Shown here piece after piece: positions 27,053 to 36,702 of a stretch of 64,000 nt of DNA. This stretch comes from UBA11612 sp965228575. GTDB lineage: Bacteria; Pseudomonadota; Alphaproteobacteria; Rhodospirillales; Rhodospirillaceae. Within the stretch, counting starts at the first letter, position 1. Every line of letters starts with the position of its first letter. A program made the translations under genes and the position numbers. The stretch lies in contig CBDDHW010000005.1 in NCBI GenBank assembly GCA_965228575.1, forward strand, positions 35,922 to 99,921, read 5' to 3'. The notes below the pieces were generated by a model, which ran no database searches, was not told the DNA's origin, and saw only the letters and a program-made list of their open reading frames with translations.

Positions 27053-28648
27053 TTAACCGTCCGTCTCACCCAAAGCCCTGGCCGGCGGGACGCGCGCCTG
27101 AGATGCTTGTTCGTAGTCGTAAGCCAACGAGAGTAGCAAATCTTCAGTCCACGGTGTTCCAACGATAGACATTCCGACCGGAAGTCCATTGACGAGCCCC
27201 ATGGGAACCGAGACTAGAGGATAACCCGCAACGGCCGCCGTCGATGTCGTAGATGGGGGAACGTCTCCCGTTTTGTGTTCCGCAAGAAATGTCGAATACG
27301 ACGTGCCGTCAGGAACAATTTCTCTCGCAGGGCCACTTGTGACAGAGACTAGTGCGTCAAGGTTGTGTTCATTGATCAAGCGATCAATGCCCTCTTCCTT
27401 TGTCAGACGTTTCGCTTCTTCCAATGTCGCAATGTATTCTGGATTTTGCCGACCACCTTCGGTCGCTTGTGAATCTTCGAAAAGATCAACTGCGTGCTGA
27501 CTTTCAACCGGATGAGTTTTGCTAAACTCGATAAGATCAGCGAGCGATTTCACTTCGACCGTATCGGGTGTTCCAGCGAGGTACGCATTGAGATCTTCCT
27601 TGAAGTCATGAAGGAGGATCGTCCGCATGTGCGCCGTGATATCAATAAAGGAGTCTGAGGGCAGCTCGACCAACTCCGCACCTTCGGCCTTGAGAACTTC
27701 GAGTGCTTGATCAAAAAGTGGCGCTGTTTCATCGGAGTACCCCCCGATGCGAAGCACGCCAAGTCTTTTCCCTTGCAGTTCTGTATCGCTTAGAGCCGCA
27801 ACATAGTCCTTCTTGTTTGCATCTGCCTCTTCGGACCACGGATCGCCGGCATCGCTGCCAGCAATAACATTTAGGATCATCGCCGCGTCTCGCACGGTTC
27901 GGGTCATTGGCCCCGCGGAGTCTTGGGTCAAACTAATCGGAACAATTCCGCGCCTCGAAACCAAAGCGATAGTAGGTTTGATCCCAACATTCCCATTGAC
28001 CGAGGACGGGCCGACAATTGAGCCACTAGTCTCCGTGCCAATCGTTCCGGCGGCAAAGCTCATCGTGGAGGCTATTCCTGATCCATTGCTCGACCCAGCT
28101 GCGGAGCGTGTAATGTCATATGGATTTTTCGTACTGCCACCATAGGGGCTACCGTTAATGCCCGTGATTGTACGATACCCCGCAAACTGAGATGTATTAG
28201 CTTTGCCTAAGATCACAACCCCAGCCGCACGCATGCGGCGCACGACTTCAGAGTCTTCGGCGGGAAAATTATCGACAAGCGCGTACGAACCTGCGGTCGT
28301 TGGCATGCCTACCGCATCGTGATTGTCTTTGAAGAGGATTGGCACCCCATCGAGTGGACCGAGCGCATTTCCACCTGCGCGGCGCGCATCGGAAGCGGCA
28401 GCTTGTTCCAGCGCATCGGGCGCAATCATGATCACACCGTTTAGCGGGCCATCCAGCGCATTAATGCGATCGATATACGCTTGCGTGATTTCGCTTGATG
28501 TCGTCTTGCCGGTTATGAGGTCCGCAGAAATTTGGGAAAGCGGCACTTCTACTACATTGTAGGGTTCGGCTGGTGGCGGCTCCGAGCATGCAGCCAACGA
28601 AAGAGCCGCGATAAGTGCAAGTCCAACTTTCAGCGGTTGAGACGTCAT
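27053..28648 (-). CDS. Amidase lipoprotein, copy 2
   Basis: This is a 531-residue lipoprotein amidase with lipobox SLAAC (Cys21) and SEPPPAEPYNVVEVP following. The triad is Lys107 (ILFKDNHDA), cis-Ser186 (AAGSSNGSG) and Ser210 (TETSGSIVGP). It shares long identical blocks with the copy at 25403 (GPLNGVIMIAPDALEQAAAS), showing recent duplication, while the C-terminal third (SGPAREIVPDGTSYSTFL) has diverged. Expected location is the outer membrane facing the periplasm, or the cell surface. It starts 37 bases after the end of copy 3. Confidence 0.92.
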   Translation of the reverse strand: MTSQPLKVGLALIAALSLAACSEPPPAEPYNVVEVPLSQISADLITGKTTSSEITQAYIDRINALDGPLNGVIMIAPDALEQAAASDARRAGGNALGPLDGVPILFKDNHDAVGMPTTAGSYALVDNFPAEDSEVVRRMRAAGVVILGKANTSQFAGYRTITGINGSPYGGSTKNPYDITRSAAGSSNGSGIASTMSFAAGTIGTETSGSIVGPSSVNGNVGIKPTIALVSRRGIVPISLTQDSAGPMTRTVRDAAMILNVIAGSDAGDPWSEEADANKKDYVAALSDTELQGKRLGVLRIGGYSDETAPLFDQALEVLKAEGAELVELPSDSFIDITAHMRTILLHDFKEDLNAYLAGTPDTVEVKSLADLIEFSKTHPVESQHAVDLFEDSQATEGGRQNPEYIATLEEAKRLTKEEGIDRLINEHNLDALVSVTSGPAREIVPDGTSYSTFLAEHKTGDVPPSTTSTAAVAGYPLVSVPMGLVNGLPVGMSIVGTPWTEDLLLSLAYDYEQASQARVPPARALGETDG

Positions 28649-28685
28649 TTTCCAAATTCCTTATGAGTGATTTTAACCGAAGTCG

Positions 28686-30287
28686 TTAGTGATTTTCTGA
28701 TATGTGTTTATAGGCCGTCGGAGGAACTCGCGCCTTAGATGCTTGTTCGTAAGCGTATCCAAACGAGAGCAACATTTGTTCAGACCAAGCCGGACCAATA
28801 AACGATAGCCCGACTGGCATTCCATCAACCATACCCATGGGCACCGAGAGGATTGGATACCCGGCGATTGACGCGTAGGTCGTCGCGTGCGGTGGTTTCG
28901 CGCCCTTGGCTTCTCGCTTAATCACGGAGTGCTCGGGCTCAATGCCATCAGGTGGGATCATCTCGCCAGGACCTTTAGTCAGCGCGAGAACCGCGCTAAC
29001 GCCAAATTCAGATAACCACCTGTCAATTCCCTCGTCGCGGGCTTTACGCAGTCCTGTCGCCCTGGCCTCAATATATTCCGGCGCATCGAAACCAGTGGTG
29101 GCGATCGCAGTTTCAAAAATTTCCTGACCATGCATGTTCTCGCGCGGGTCGGCTTTATTGAATTCCATAAGATCAGCCAAAGAGCGCGTTTTGACTTCAG
29201 GAGGTGTTGTTTGCAGATACGCGTTGAGGTCTTGCTTAAAATCATAAAACAAAACAGTGAGCTGCTCCTGACTTAAGTCTTCCAGAATTTCCTCGGGGAT
29301 TTCGATCAATTCCGCCCCCTGCGCACGCAATACGTCAAGCGCCGCATCAAATACCGGCTGCGTTTGAGAATTGTATCCTTGCGTTCCACGCAAAACACCA
29401 AGGCGCGCTCCCTTAAGTGACTCAGCGTTTAACCCATTCTCATAATTTTTTTTGTGCGCATCCGCTTCGGCAGATTGCGGATCGCCTGGATCACTCCCGG
29501 CCATCACCGTCAAGAGCATCGCAGCATCTTCAACTGTGCGGGTCATCGGACCAGTACTGTCCTGAGTATGGCTGATCGGCACAACACCGCGCCGTGACAC
29601 GAGCGCAATTGTTGGTTTAATACCCACTAAACCGTTGGTCGATGACGGGCAAACAACCGACCCGTCCGTTTCGCTGCCAATGGTGCCTGCCGCAAAGCTC
29701 ACGGCACCGGCAACACCTGAACCCGAACTAGAACCGCAAGTTGACCGCGTTAAGTCGTACGGATTGTACGCACCCCCGCCGACCGTACTGCTATTAAACG
29801 ACGCCGTTGTTCTAAAACCAGCGAATTGATCAAGGTTCGTTTTTCCTAGGAAAACGACGCCAGCTGTCCGCAGATGCCTTGCGACTTCGGAATCTCGGAC
29901 CGGAAAGTTTTCTTCCAAAGCGTAGGAACCCGCAGTCGTTGGCATTCCCAATGAATCGATATTGTCTTTAAGGAGAATGGGCACGCCATCAAGCGGGCCA
30001 AGCTCCTTCCCTTCACTACGCCTTTTGTCAGACGCACGTGCTTGGTCCAAGGCATCCGGTGCGATCGCAATAATGGAATTCAAGTGTCCATCGTAAGTGT
30101 CGATGCGGGCTATATAAGCATTGGTCACATCAACAGATGTTACTTTACCTTCTGCAAGATCAGCGGAAATCTGACTTAGGGAAACCTCTTCAACATCATA
30201 GGGCGAGCTGTTTGGCTCTTCGTTTGTGCAAGCTGCCAGCAAAAAAGAAACGGCCAGCGAAAGACAAACCAAAGAGCGGCGATTCAT
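28686..30287 (-). CDS. Amidase lipoprotein, copy 3
   Basis: The open frame extends to 30464 inside the upstream gene, but the real start is the ATG at 30287. It has GAGAG upstream and begins MNRRSLVCLSLAVSFLLAAC, a complete lipoprotein signal (Cys20); this gives 533 residues. The triad is Lys107 (ILLKDNIDS), cis-Ser186 (TCGSSSGSG) and Ser210 (SETDGSVVCP). Near the nucleophile it has Asp before GS, and Cys residues at positions 184 and 213. The sister enzymes have Ala/Ser or Gly there, a likely pocket change. 34 bases separate it from the gene upstream. Confidence 0.92.
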   Translation of the reverse strand: MNRRSLVCLSLAVSFLLAACTNEEPNSSPYDVEEVSLSQISADLAEGKVTSVDVTNAYIARIDTYDGHLNSIIAIAPDALDQARASDKRRSEGKELGPLDGVPILLKDNIDSLGMPTTAGSYALEENFPVRDSEVARHLRTAGVVFLGKTNLDQFAGFRTTASFNSSTVGGGAYNPYDLTRSTCGSSSGSGVAGAVSFAAGTIGSETDGSVVCPSSTNGLVGIKPTIALVSRRGVVPISHTQDSTGPMTRTVEDAAMLLTVMAGSDPGDPQSAEADAHKKNYENGLNAESLKGARLGVLRGTQGYNSQTQPVFDAALDVLRAQGAELIEIPEEILEDLSQEQLTVLFYDFKQDLNAYLQTTPPEVKTRSLADLMEFNKADPRENMHGQEIFETAIATTGFDAPEYIEARATGLRKARDEGIDRWLSEFGVSAVLALTKGPGEMIPPDGIEPEHSVIKREAKGAKPPHATTYASIAGYPILSVPMGMVDGMPVGLSFIGPAWSEQMLLSFGYAYEQASKARVPPTAYKHISENH

Positions 30288-30321
30288 TGGGCTCTCTCTG
30301 TTTTGGTGATAGACCCCACAA

Positions 30322-31920
30322 TCAATTCTCTGGCGTTCTTTGCTTGTAGGCCATCGGCTCGACGCGCGCCTGGGATGCCTGTTCATAGGCATAACCGAGC
30401 GACAACAACCTTTGCTCTGACCACTTGGGCCCAACGAATGATAATCCCACGGGCATTCCATCAACTAGTCCCATTGGAACACTCAGGTTCGGATAACCCG
30501 CCACAGCAGCGTTGCCACTTATTGACGGAGGGGCTGCGCCTTTCGGGCGGACTGAAGCCACAAAATCTTTCGCCGTGCCATCGGGTATAATAAGTCCCGT
30601 CGGTCCACTGGTTAAGCCGACAACTGCATCTAGATTGTTGTCAGCCATCGCCTTTCCATAGCCGTCGTCGCCAGCTCGTTTACGAGCGTATTCCAAATCT
30701 TTTAAGTACTCGGGATTTTCCCGGCCGCCAGTTGTCGCCTCGGAGTCTTCGAGAAGATCCTGATCAAGATGATTCTCCCGCGGATCCGTCCGGTTAAACT
30801 CAAGAATATCGGCCATCGTCCGCACCGATACCGCCTCCGGCGCATCTGCGAGGTAAACGGCCATATCTTCCTTAATGTTGTAAATCATAATGGTACGCAG
30901 CTCTTGGCTCATATCTTCGATCGTATCTTCCGGGAGCTCAATAATCTCCGCTCCCTGAGCAGCCATAACCTCTAAAGCGGTGTCCAATGCGACCTTCGTT
31001 TTCTCGTTATATCCGCCGGTTCCGCGAACCACACCCAACCGCGCACCCTTCAACGCGTTCACATCCAAGCCACTCGCATAATCAGTTTTGTGCGCGTCAG
31101 CATCTGCAGATTGAGGATCGTCCGGGTCGGATCCAGCCATAGGTGTGAGCACCATTGCGACATCCATAACCGTTTTCGCCATGGGGCCGGATGTGTCCAT
31201 TTCCAAGCTCACCGGAACAATGCCATCTCGCGAGAGCAGCGCAATAGTCGGTCGAATGCCGACAACGCCATTCCCTGATGAGGGCCCAACGATAGACCCT
31301 GTCGTATCGGTCCCAATTGTAGCTGCGGCCAAACTTGCCGCCGCCGCAACGCCAGATCCGGAGCTAGACCCTGAGGCGGAACGCGCTAGGTCGTGTGGAT
31401 TGTGAACCCCACCACCAACGGTGCTGCCGTTAAGCCCTTTTGTCGTTCGAAAGCCGGCCCATTGGGACGTATTGGCTTTTCCTAAAAGGACAACTCCAGC
31501 CGCACGCAAATTCCGCGTAACGTCAGCGTCTTCAGCCGGATAGTTGTTTTCAAGGGAATACGAGCCCGACGTGGTCGGCATTCCGACAGCGTCAATATTG
31601 TCTTTAAGAAGAATTGGAATGCCATCTAACGGACCGAGCGCATTGCCCTCTGCCCGACGTCTATCAGAGGCAGCCGCTTGCTCTAAAGCATCGGGCGCGA
31701 TGAGGATGACGGAGTTTAACTTGTCGTCGTATCTGTTGATTCGTTCGATGTACGCCTCGGTAACTTCTACCGACGTTGTTTTCCCGGACGCTAGATCGGC
31801 AGAAATCTGACTCAACGGTACTTCAACAACGCTATAGGGTTCCCGTGGCTCTTCTTGAGAACACGCCGCGAGCGCCAATGAAAAAATCAATGCGGTGCAA
31901 GTTAAGATGCGGTGCTTCAT
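30322..31920 (-). CDS. Amidase lipoprotein, copy 4
   Basis: This is a 532-residue protein whose ATG follows AAGGGTTAGAA. The lipobox is ALAAC (Cys20). The triad is Lys106 (ILLKDNIDA), cis-Ser185 (ASGSSSGSG) and Ser209 (TDTTGSIVGP). It shares the TDTTGSI nucleophile motif with copy 5 but not with copies 1-3, which read ETGGSI, ETSGSI or ETDGSV, so copies 4 and 5 form a subgroup. A 23-base gap separates it from copy 5, and cotranscription is likely. Confidence 0.92.
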   Translation of the reverse strand: MKHRILTCTALIFSLALAACSQEEPREPYSVVEVPLSQISADLASGKTTSVEVTEAYIERINRYDDKLNSVILIAPDALEQAAASDRRRAEGNALGPLDGIPILLKDNIDAVGMPTTSGSYSLENNYPAEDADVTRNLRAAGVVLLGKANTSQWAGFRTTKGLNGSTVGGGVHNPHDLARSASGSSSGSGVAAAASLAAATIGTDTTGSIVGPSSGNGVVGIRPTIALLSRDGIVPVSLEMDTSGPMAKTVMDVAMVLTPMAGSDPDDPQSADADAHKTDYASGLDVNALKGARLGVVRGTGGYNEKTKVALDTALEVMAAQGAEIIELPEDTIEDMSQELRTIMIYNIKEDMAVYLADAPEAVSVRTMADILEFNRTDPRENHLDQDLLEDSEATTGGRENPEYLKDLEYARKRAGDDGYGKAMADNNLDAVVGLTSGPTGLIIPDGTAKDFVASVRPKGAAPPSISGNAAVAGYPNLSVPMGLVDGMPVGLSFVGPKWSEQRLLSLGYAYEQASQARVEPMAYKQRTPEN

Positions 31921-31943
31921 TTCTAACCCTTATATTTTCTGAA

Positions 31944-33545
31944 TTAATCGCGTGATTCTGCCTGTTTGTACGCTGTAGGCGGTTCGCGTTTCATAGATGC
32001 TTGCTCGTAGGCGTATCCATAACCGACCAGTGTGGCTTCTGACCACTTCGGGCCTACAAACGATAGTCCGACGGGCAATCCATCCACGTCCCCCATCGGT
32101 ACGTTTAAATTAGGATAACCAGCGAGCGCCGCATTCCCACTAATAGACGGCTTTTGCGAACCTTTTGGACGCTCAAGCGCTGCGCCACCCCTTTGAGTTC
32201 CATCAGGAAGGAGTTCGGCAGCCGGCGGGCGACTCACAGTAACTAGTGCGCTAACATTAAATTCATCAAAGGCGCGACCGTAGCCTTCAGTACCTGCTCG
32301 GCGATGCGCATATTGCCAAATCTCCTGATACTCTGGATTGGAGCGACCGCCCTCAAGCTTCATGGCCTCATCCAGGTGTTCCTGGCCATGAATGTTTTCG
32401 CGCGGGTCAGTTTGATTGAATTCAACAATATCCCCGAGCGTGCGTACTGATACTTCGTCTGGGGCATTAGCCAAATACGCCGGCATGTCCTCTTTAATAG
32501 TGTAGTACATTATAAGACGACGTTCTTGACTCGTGTCTTCGAGGATATCGTCGGGGAGTTCCACGAGTTCCGCTCCCTGAGCGACGAGCACTTTCAAAGC
32601 CTCTTCAAGTAGAGGCTCGGTTTGTTCGGATACACTACTTGTGTTGCGAAACACACCGATACGCGCGCCTTGCAACGCATCGGGATTTAGCGCCGCAACG
32701 TAGTCGCTCTTGTTGGCGTCAGCGTCCATCGAAGCCGGGTCTCCGGGGTCTGACCCCGCCATGACCGTAAGCATCATCGCAAAATCGCGGACGGTACGAG
32801 TCATTGGGCCTGACGTGTCCATATCCAAGCTGACCGGTACAATGCCACGCCGGGAAATCAACGCCATACTCGGCCGCATACCGACCAAACCCATAATCGA
32901 GGACGGACCCATGATCGAACCAGTGGTATCGGTTCCGACTGTACCCGCCGCAAAGCTGGCAGCACTGGCAATGCCCGATCCATTACTAGAACCGGCGGCC
33001 GTTCGCGTCAGATCGTAAGGGTTGCGGGTTGTTCCACCTACAGTGCTCCCAGCAAACGCGCGGGTCGTTCTCAAACCCGCCCACTGTGAAGTGTTTGCCT
33101 TTCCGAACAAAACCGCACCGGCGGCGCGCAGACGCCGGGCTACTTCAGAATCTTCGGCGGGGAAATTCTCAAGCATGGCATACGATCCGACAGTGGTCGG
33201 CATTCCTGCGACGTCAATGTTGTCCTTGATTAAAATTGGGATTCCGTCGAGTGGGCCAATAGCCGCTCCATTCGCGCGACGCGCATCGGACGCAGCAGCC
33301 TGGTCCAACGCATCCGGAGCAATACTGACGACAGAGTTCAGGTCTCCGTCATACGTCTCAATTCGCGAGATGTATGCCTGGGTAACCTCTACGGATGTAG
33401 TTTTTCCAGCAGCAAGGTCGGCTGACATCTGAGAGAGGGAAACTTCCTCGACCTCATAGGGCTTTGGCGGTTCCTCCTGACTGCATGCGGTCAGCGAAGA
33501 AAGAGAAACTGCCAACGCAAGGCAAACCAATGGCCGGTTAAGCAT
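31944..33545 (-). CDS. Amidase lipoprotein, copy 5 (first gene of the array)
   Basis: The ATG at 33545 follows GAGGGGACGTAAAG and gives 533 residues (the frame is open to 33581). The lipobox is SLTAC (Cys21). The triad is Lys107 (ILIKDNIDV), cis-Ser186 (AAGSSNGSG) and Ser210 (TDTTGSIMGP). It is the promoter-proximal amidase. The terminator-like hairpin at 33714-33743 separates it from the receptor gene, so the amidase array probably starts from its own promoter in the ~170 bases between hairpin and ATG. Confidence 0.92.
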   Translation of the reverse strand: MLNRPLVCLALAVSLSSLTACSQEEPPKPYEVEEVSLSQMSADLAAGKTTSVEVTQAYISRIETYDGDLNSVVSIAPDALDQAAASDARRANGAAIGPLDGIPILIKDNIDVAGMPTTVGSYAMLENFPAEDSEVARRLRAAGAVLFGKANTSQWAGLRTTRAFAGSTVGGTTRNPYDLTRTAAGSSNGSGIASAASFAAGTVGTDTTGSIMGPSSIMGLVGMRPSMALISRRGIVPVSLDMDTSGPMTRTVRDFAMMLTVMAGSDPGDPASMDADANKSDYVAALNPDALQGARIGVFRNTSSVSEQTEPLLEEALKVLVAQGAELVELPDDILEDTSQERRLIMYYTIKEDMPAYLANAPDEVSVRTLGDIVEFNQTDPRENIHGQEHLDEAMKLEGGRSNPEYQEIWQYAHRRAGTEGYGRAFDEFNVSALVTVSRPPAAELLPDGTQRGGAALERPKGSQKPSISGNAALAGYPNLNVPMGDVDGLPVGLSFVGPKWSEATLVGYGYAYEQASMKREPPTAYKQAESRD

Positions 33546-33713
33546 CTTTACGTCCCCTCTTCGACTGGCCGTGGAAAGCAATCCAGCACCAGCATTTTAT
33601 TTATTGTCGGGAAGTCAGCAGTTAGCAGCCCACCCGAAATTCGACTGAAAACATCAAGCCTTGCTGCGCAAGTGCCCGTTGATTTCAAAACACGTGTGTA
33701 ACAAAAACTAGCG

Positions 33714-33743
33714 AAGGAGGTTGAGAGAGTTCTCAACCTCCTT
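33714..33743 (-). terminator. Hairpin terminator after the TonB-dependent receptor
   Basis: A perfect 13-bp stem (AAGGAGGTTGAGA / TCTCAACCTCCTT) encloses a four-base loop. It lies 20 bases beyond the receptor stop. On the minus strand it is followed after a few bases by a T-run (TAGTTTTTG), as in an intrinsic terminator. It would insulate the amidase array from receptor transcription. Confidence 0.75.
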
Positions 33744-33762
33744 ACTAGTCTGAATTGCCCGT

Positions 33763-36702
33763 CTAGTACGAGAAGCGGATACCAGCGCGGAACTTACGGC
33801 CAATACGATCGTAATCGTTATTGTCCTGACCCATCCAGTACCCACTTTGCGGGTTTCCGGCGATCAGCGGCGGATCGGCATCAAACAGATTCTCCGTGAC
33901 AAAGAACAACTCGGCCGCATCATCCATGATCTTGTAGTTCAAGGCGAGATCCCAGAGTTGGGAAGAGGGCACCTTATTCGCGAAGGCGATCGTCGGGGCT
34001 CTTGGCGTAGACACCGGACATGCCGAAGTACAGGTAATGGCTCCATCGTAATATGACCGGCTGCCTTCTCCACGAGTTGTGATCGTACCTGAGAATGCAT
34101 CATGGGTGTACGTCGCCGAGACCATGTATCTGAACTTAGAAATCGGCAAACCACCGCCTGCGCCTAGTCCGTTACTCAAGATTGAACCCGCACCATCAAT
34201 GACAGAATCGCCGTCATCGGTGGTCAGCTTCAGGTAATACGTTCCGAGCGCGCGGAGAGTCATAGATCCTTCCCACGACGACATCACATCCGCCATATCA
34301 AAGCTGTAGCTAGCTTCCAAATCGAGACCTTGAGCTTTTTGAACGAGAACGTTCTGTGGAAGCACGCGGACAAAGTTGATGATCCCGTTCGCATCGCGCT
34401 CGATATCGTCACACAACTCCGTAAAGCCTTCAAAACACTTCGTCACTGTGTTCTGAGCGGCAAGCGAGACGATGGCACCCTTAATATCGATATTATAAAA
34501 GTCCAGCGATGTCGCGAACCCAGGGAGCCATTGGGGTTGGAAGACGATTCCAACACCAGTGGTATCAGCTTTCTCCGGTTTAAGGTCCGTGTTGCCCTCA
34601 ATCCGTGTCACGATAATCGACGATATACCGGTTGCTGGGTCGGTCACCTGCCCGGTACCGGACCGGCCAGCAATGAACAACTCACCAAGACCTGGGGCCC
34701 GGATGTCTCGCGACCGCGTTGCGCGGATCGTTAAATCGCTAAACGGTGTATAGGTCGCGCCGACTTTCCACGTGGTGACATAGCCTGATGTACTGTAGCT
34801 GGTTCCACGCACTGAACCATTGATATCTAGAGATTCAGCCCAGTCTTGATTTGTCGCAAGCGGTACCACGGCTTCAAAGAAACCTTCGGTCACATCGTAT
34901 TTACCTTGTGTTTCTGTGAAGTTCCCCGCGAAAAATGCGCGGTTTTGGTCGAGTTCACTAGCGATACTGTTGCCCTTCTCGACGCGGTGCTCAATCCCGA
35001 AAGCGACCGAGACCGGACCGGCCCAAGTTGACAATGGCTCACCCGACGCACTGGCCGAGAATACATCTTGCGTCAACTTGATCAGCGAGTAGTTAGGACG
35101 GGAGATATAATCGATCGCCGCTTGGGAGTTCACGCCGATACCCATTGGGTTCCAGGGTATACATCCGTTGTCGGGATTGGTCAGCGTTGACCGGCAGACA
35201 ATTGCTCCCGATACGGGATCGCGAACAGCATCCTGCGCTTCGGTTTTACGTGCTCTTATGAATGTCCCGAGCGTTCTGACCGATGCATGACTGGTGCTTT
35301 TGGCATAGGAAAAATCCCAATCCCAACTGGTGTCCATGGCATCAAAGGTACCTTCAAGACCACCAACATAACGGCGCACAATACGATTGTTGTTGGCGCC
35401 GAACTGGTCGAGCCCGGATCCTTGGTTACTCGAACTCATGCTAAGCGAGGTAATACCATTCGCGTCCATGATCGCTGCGATTTCGTCGGGGATAAATGGG
35501 TTCTCCCTGAGAACCGTAATGCCACCAAATTCGAACTGCGGCACACCCGATACGCTGAGTGAGTCCGTATAAGACCAACCCAACTCGGCATACGCACTAA
35601 CGTTGTCCATGAAGTCATAGCTGCCACGGACGTAGAAATTGACGCGCTTCAATCTGGACGCCAGAACCGGGTCTTGGTTAATACGGGAAATTTCATAGTC
35701 GGTTTCCTCTCCCGTAAACGCTCCACCGTGTGCCGCGCCATATCGTGTTCCAAAGCGGAACGGCAACGGCGTGCCGCCTTCGGTAAACATGATGCCGAAA
35801 AGTGGTCCGTCTTCAGATCCACCATTGACATCGTCGCCAAGAATAATGCCGCCGGGAGTTCCGAAAGCGAAGCCGGAATTTGGCTCAATGAACCATTGCG
35901 GCGCAGTTGGATCAGTCGCATGAGCCGGATTGGCGACAATTGTCGGGCTAGCTTCAGACCATCCACGTGCTTTTGCCGGGTCGGGGAACCCATTGGTAAC
36001 CCCATTATTGAACGTGTGCTCGCCGAAGAACAGGAAGTGACCTTTGCCGCTCGCAAATGGTGTCCCCATTGTCAGCGACACTTTGTAATTTTCACCGTCA
36101 CCGCGCGATGTAATCCCGCCTGTGACATCACCTTTGATGCCCGTAAATTCATTGTCGAACACGAAGTTCACAACACCGGCCAGCGCGTCCGACCCGTAAA
36201 CTGCGGACGCACCACCGGTCACCACATCAACGCGTGAGACGAGGCCGTTGGGGATAGCGTTAATATCGACCGCTCCGCCGTTGTTGTTAAACCCAGCGAG
36301 GGTTGTTCCCACAATGCGCTTCCCATCCACGAGGATCAGGGTGCGGTTGGGGTTAATTCCGCGAAGGTTGAGGTTTTGCACACCACCGGTCATGTCGGCA
36401 GCGGAGGAATTTTCCGTTGTCAGACTGTTTGTAAAGGCGGGCATCCTATTAACCGCCTCAGAGATATTGGTGACCGCCATGTTGTTGAGCTCATCGACAC
36501 CGAGAACTGAAACCGGCGTCGGTGCGTCGTAACCGTCACGAACAATACGTGTCCCAGTTACAGTAATTTGCTCAAGTTCTATTTGAGCGGATTGATTTTC
36601 GTCTTGAGCTTGCGCCTGCGGTGCGCTCAAGGCAAACAAGGCCAGCGCCGCTGTTGAATAGCTCAGCGCTTTCGTAAATTTTCTGCCGTCACTCTTAGTC
36701 AT
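33763..36702 (-). CDS. TonB-dependent outer-membrane receptor
   Basis: This is a 979-residue receptor; the ATG follows AAAGGGGATACCGCG. It has a signal peptide (to about AQAQ, residue ~32), then a short linker and the plug domain (residues ~45-175). The plug has ITVTGTRIVRDGYDAPTPVSVL, LNLRGINPNRTLILVDGKRIV and VDVVTGGASAVYGSDALAGVVNF. A long beta-barrel ends in an aromatic residue (FRAGIRFSY), as outer-membrane barrels do. Receptors of this RxxDGYDAPTPVSV type are abundant in sphingomonad-like and related bacteria and import diverse organic compounds. It lies directly upstream of the amidase array and is the likely entry port for its substrate (inference from position). Transcription comes from the ~490-base region upstream. 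Confidence 0.95.
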   Translation of the reverse strand: MTKSDGRKFTKALSYSTAALALFALSAPQAQAQDENQSAQIELEQITVTGTRIVRDGYDAPTPVSVLGVDELNNMAVTNISEAVNRMPAFTNSLTTENSSAADMTGGVQNLNLRGINPNRTLILVDGKRIVGTTLAGFNNNGGAVDINAIPNGLVSRVDVVTGGASAVYGSDALAGVVNFVFDNEFTGIKGDVTGGITSRGDGENYKVSLTMGTPFASGKGHFLFFGEHTFNNGVTNGFPDPAKARGWSEASPTIVANPAHATDPTAPQWFIEPNSGFAFGTPGGIILGDDVNGGSEDGPLFGIMFTEGGTPLPFRFGTRYGAAHGGAFTGEETDYEISRINQDPVLASRLKRVNFYVRGSYDFMDNVSAYAELGWSYTDSLSVSGVPQFEFGGITVLRENPFIPDEIAAIMDANGITSLSMSSSNQGSGLDQFGANNNRIVRRYVGGLEGTFDAMDTSWDWDFSYAKSTSHASVRTLGTFIRARKTEAQDAVRDPVSGAIVCRSTLTNPDNGCIPWNPMGIGVNSQAAIDYISRPNYSLIKLTQDVFSASASGEPLSTWAGPVSVAFGIEHRVEKGNSIASELDQNRAFFAGNFTETQGKYDVTEGFFEAVVPLATNQDWAESLDINGSVRGTSYSTSGYVTTWKVGATYTPFSDLTIRATRSRDIRAPGLGELFIAGRSGTGQVTDPATGISSIIVTRIEGNTDLKPEKADTTGVGIVFQPQWLPGFATSLDFYNIDIKGAIVSLAAQNTVTKCFEGFTELCDDIERDANGIINFVRVLPQNVLVQKAQGLDLEASYSFDMADVMSSWEGSMTLRALGTYYLKLTTDDGDSVIDGAGSILSNGLGAGGGLPISKFRYMVSATYTHDAFSGTITTRGEGSRSYYDGAITCTSACPVSTPRAPTIAFANKVPSSQLWDLALNYKIMDDAAELFFVTENLFDADPPLIAGNPQSGYWMGQDNNDYDRIGRKFRAGIRFSY

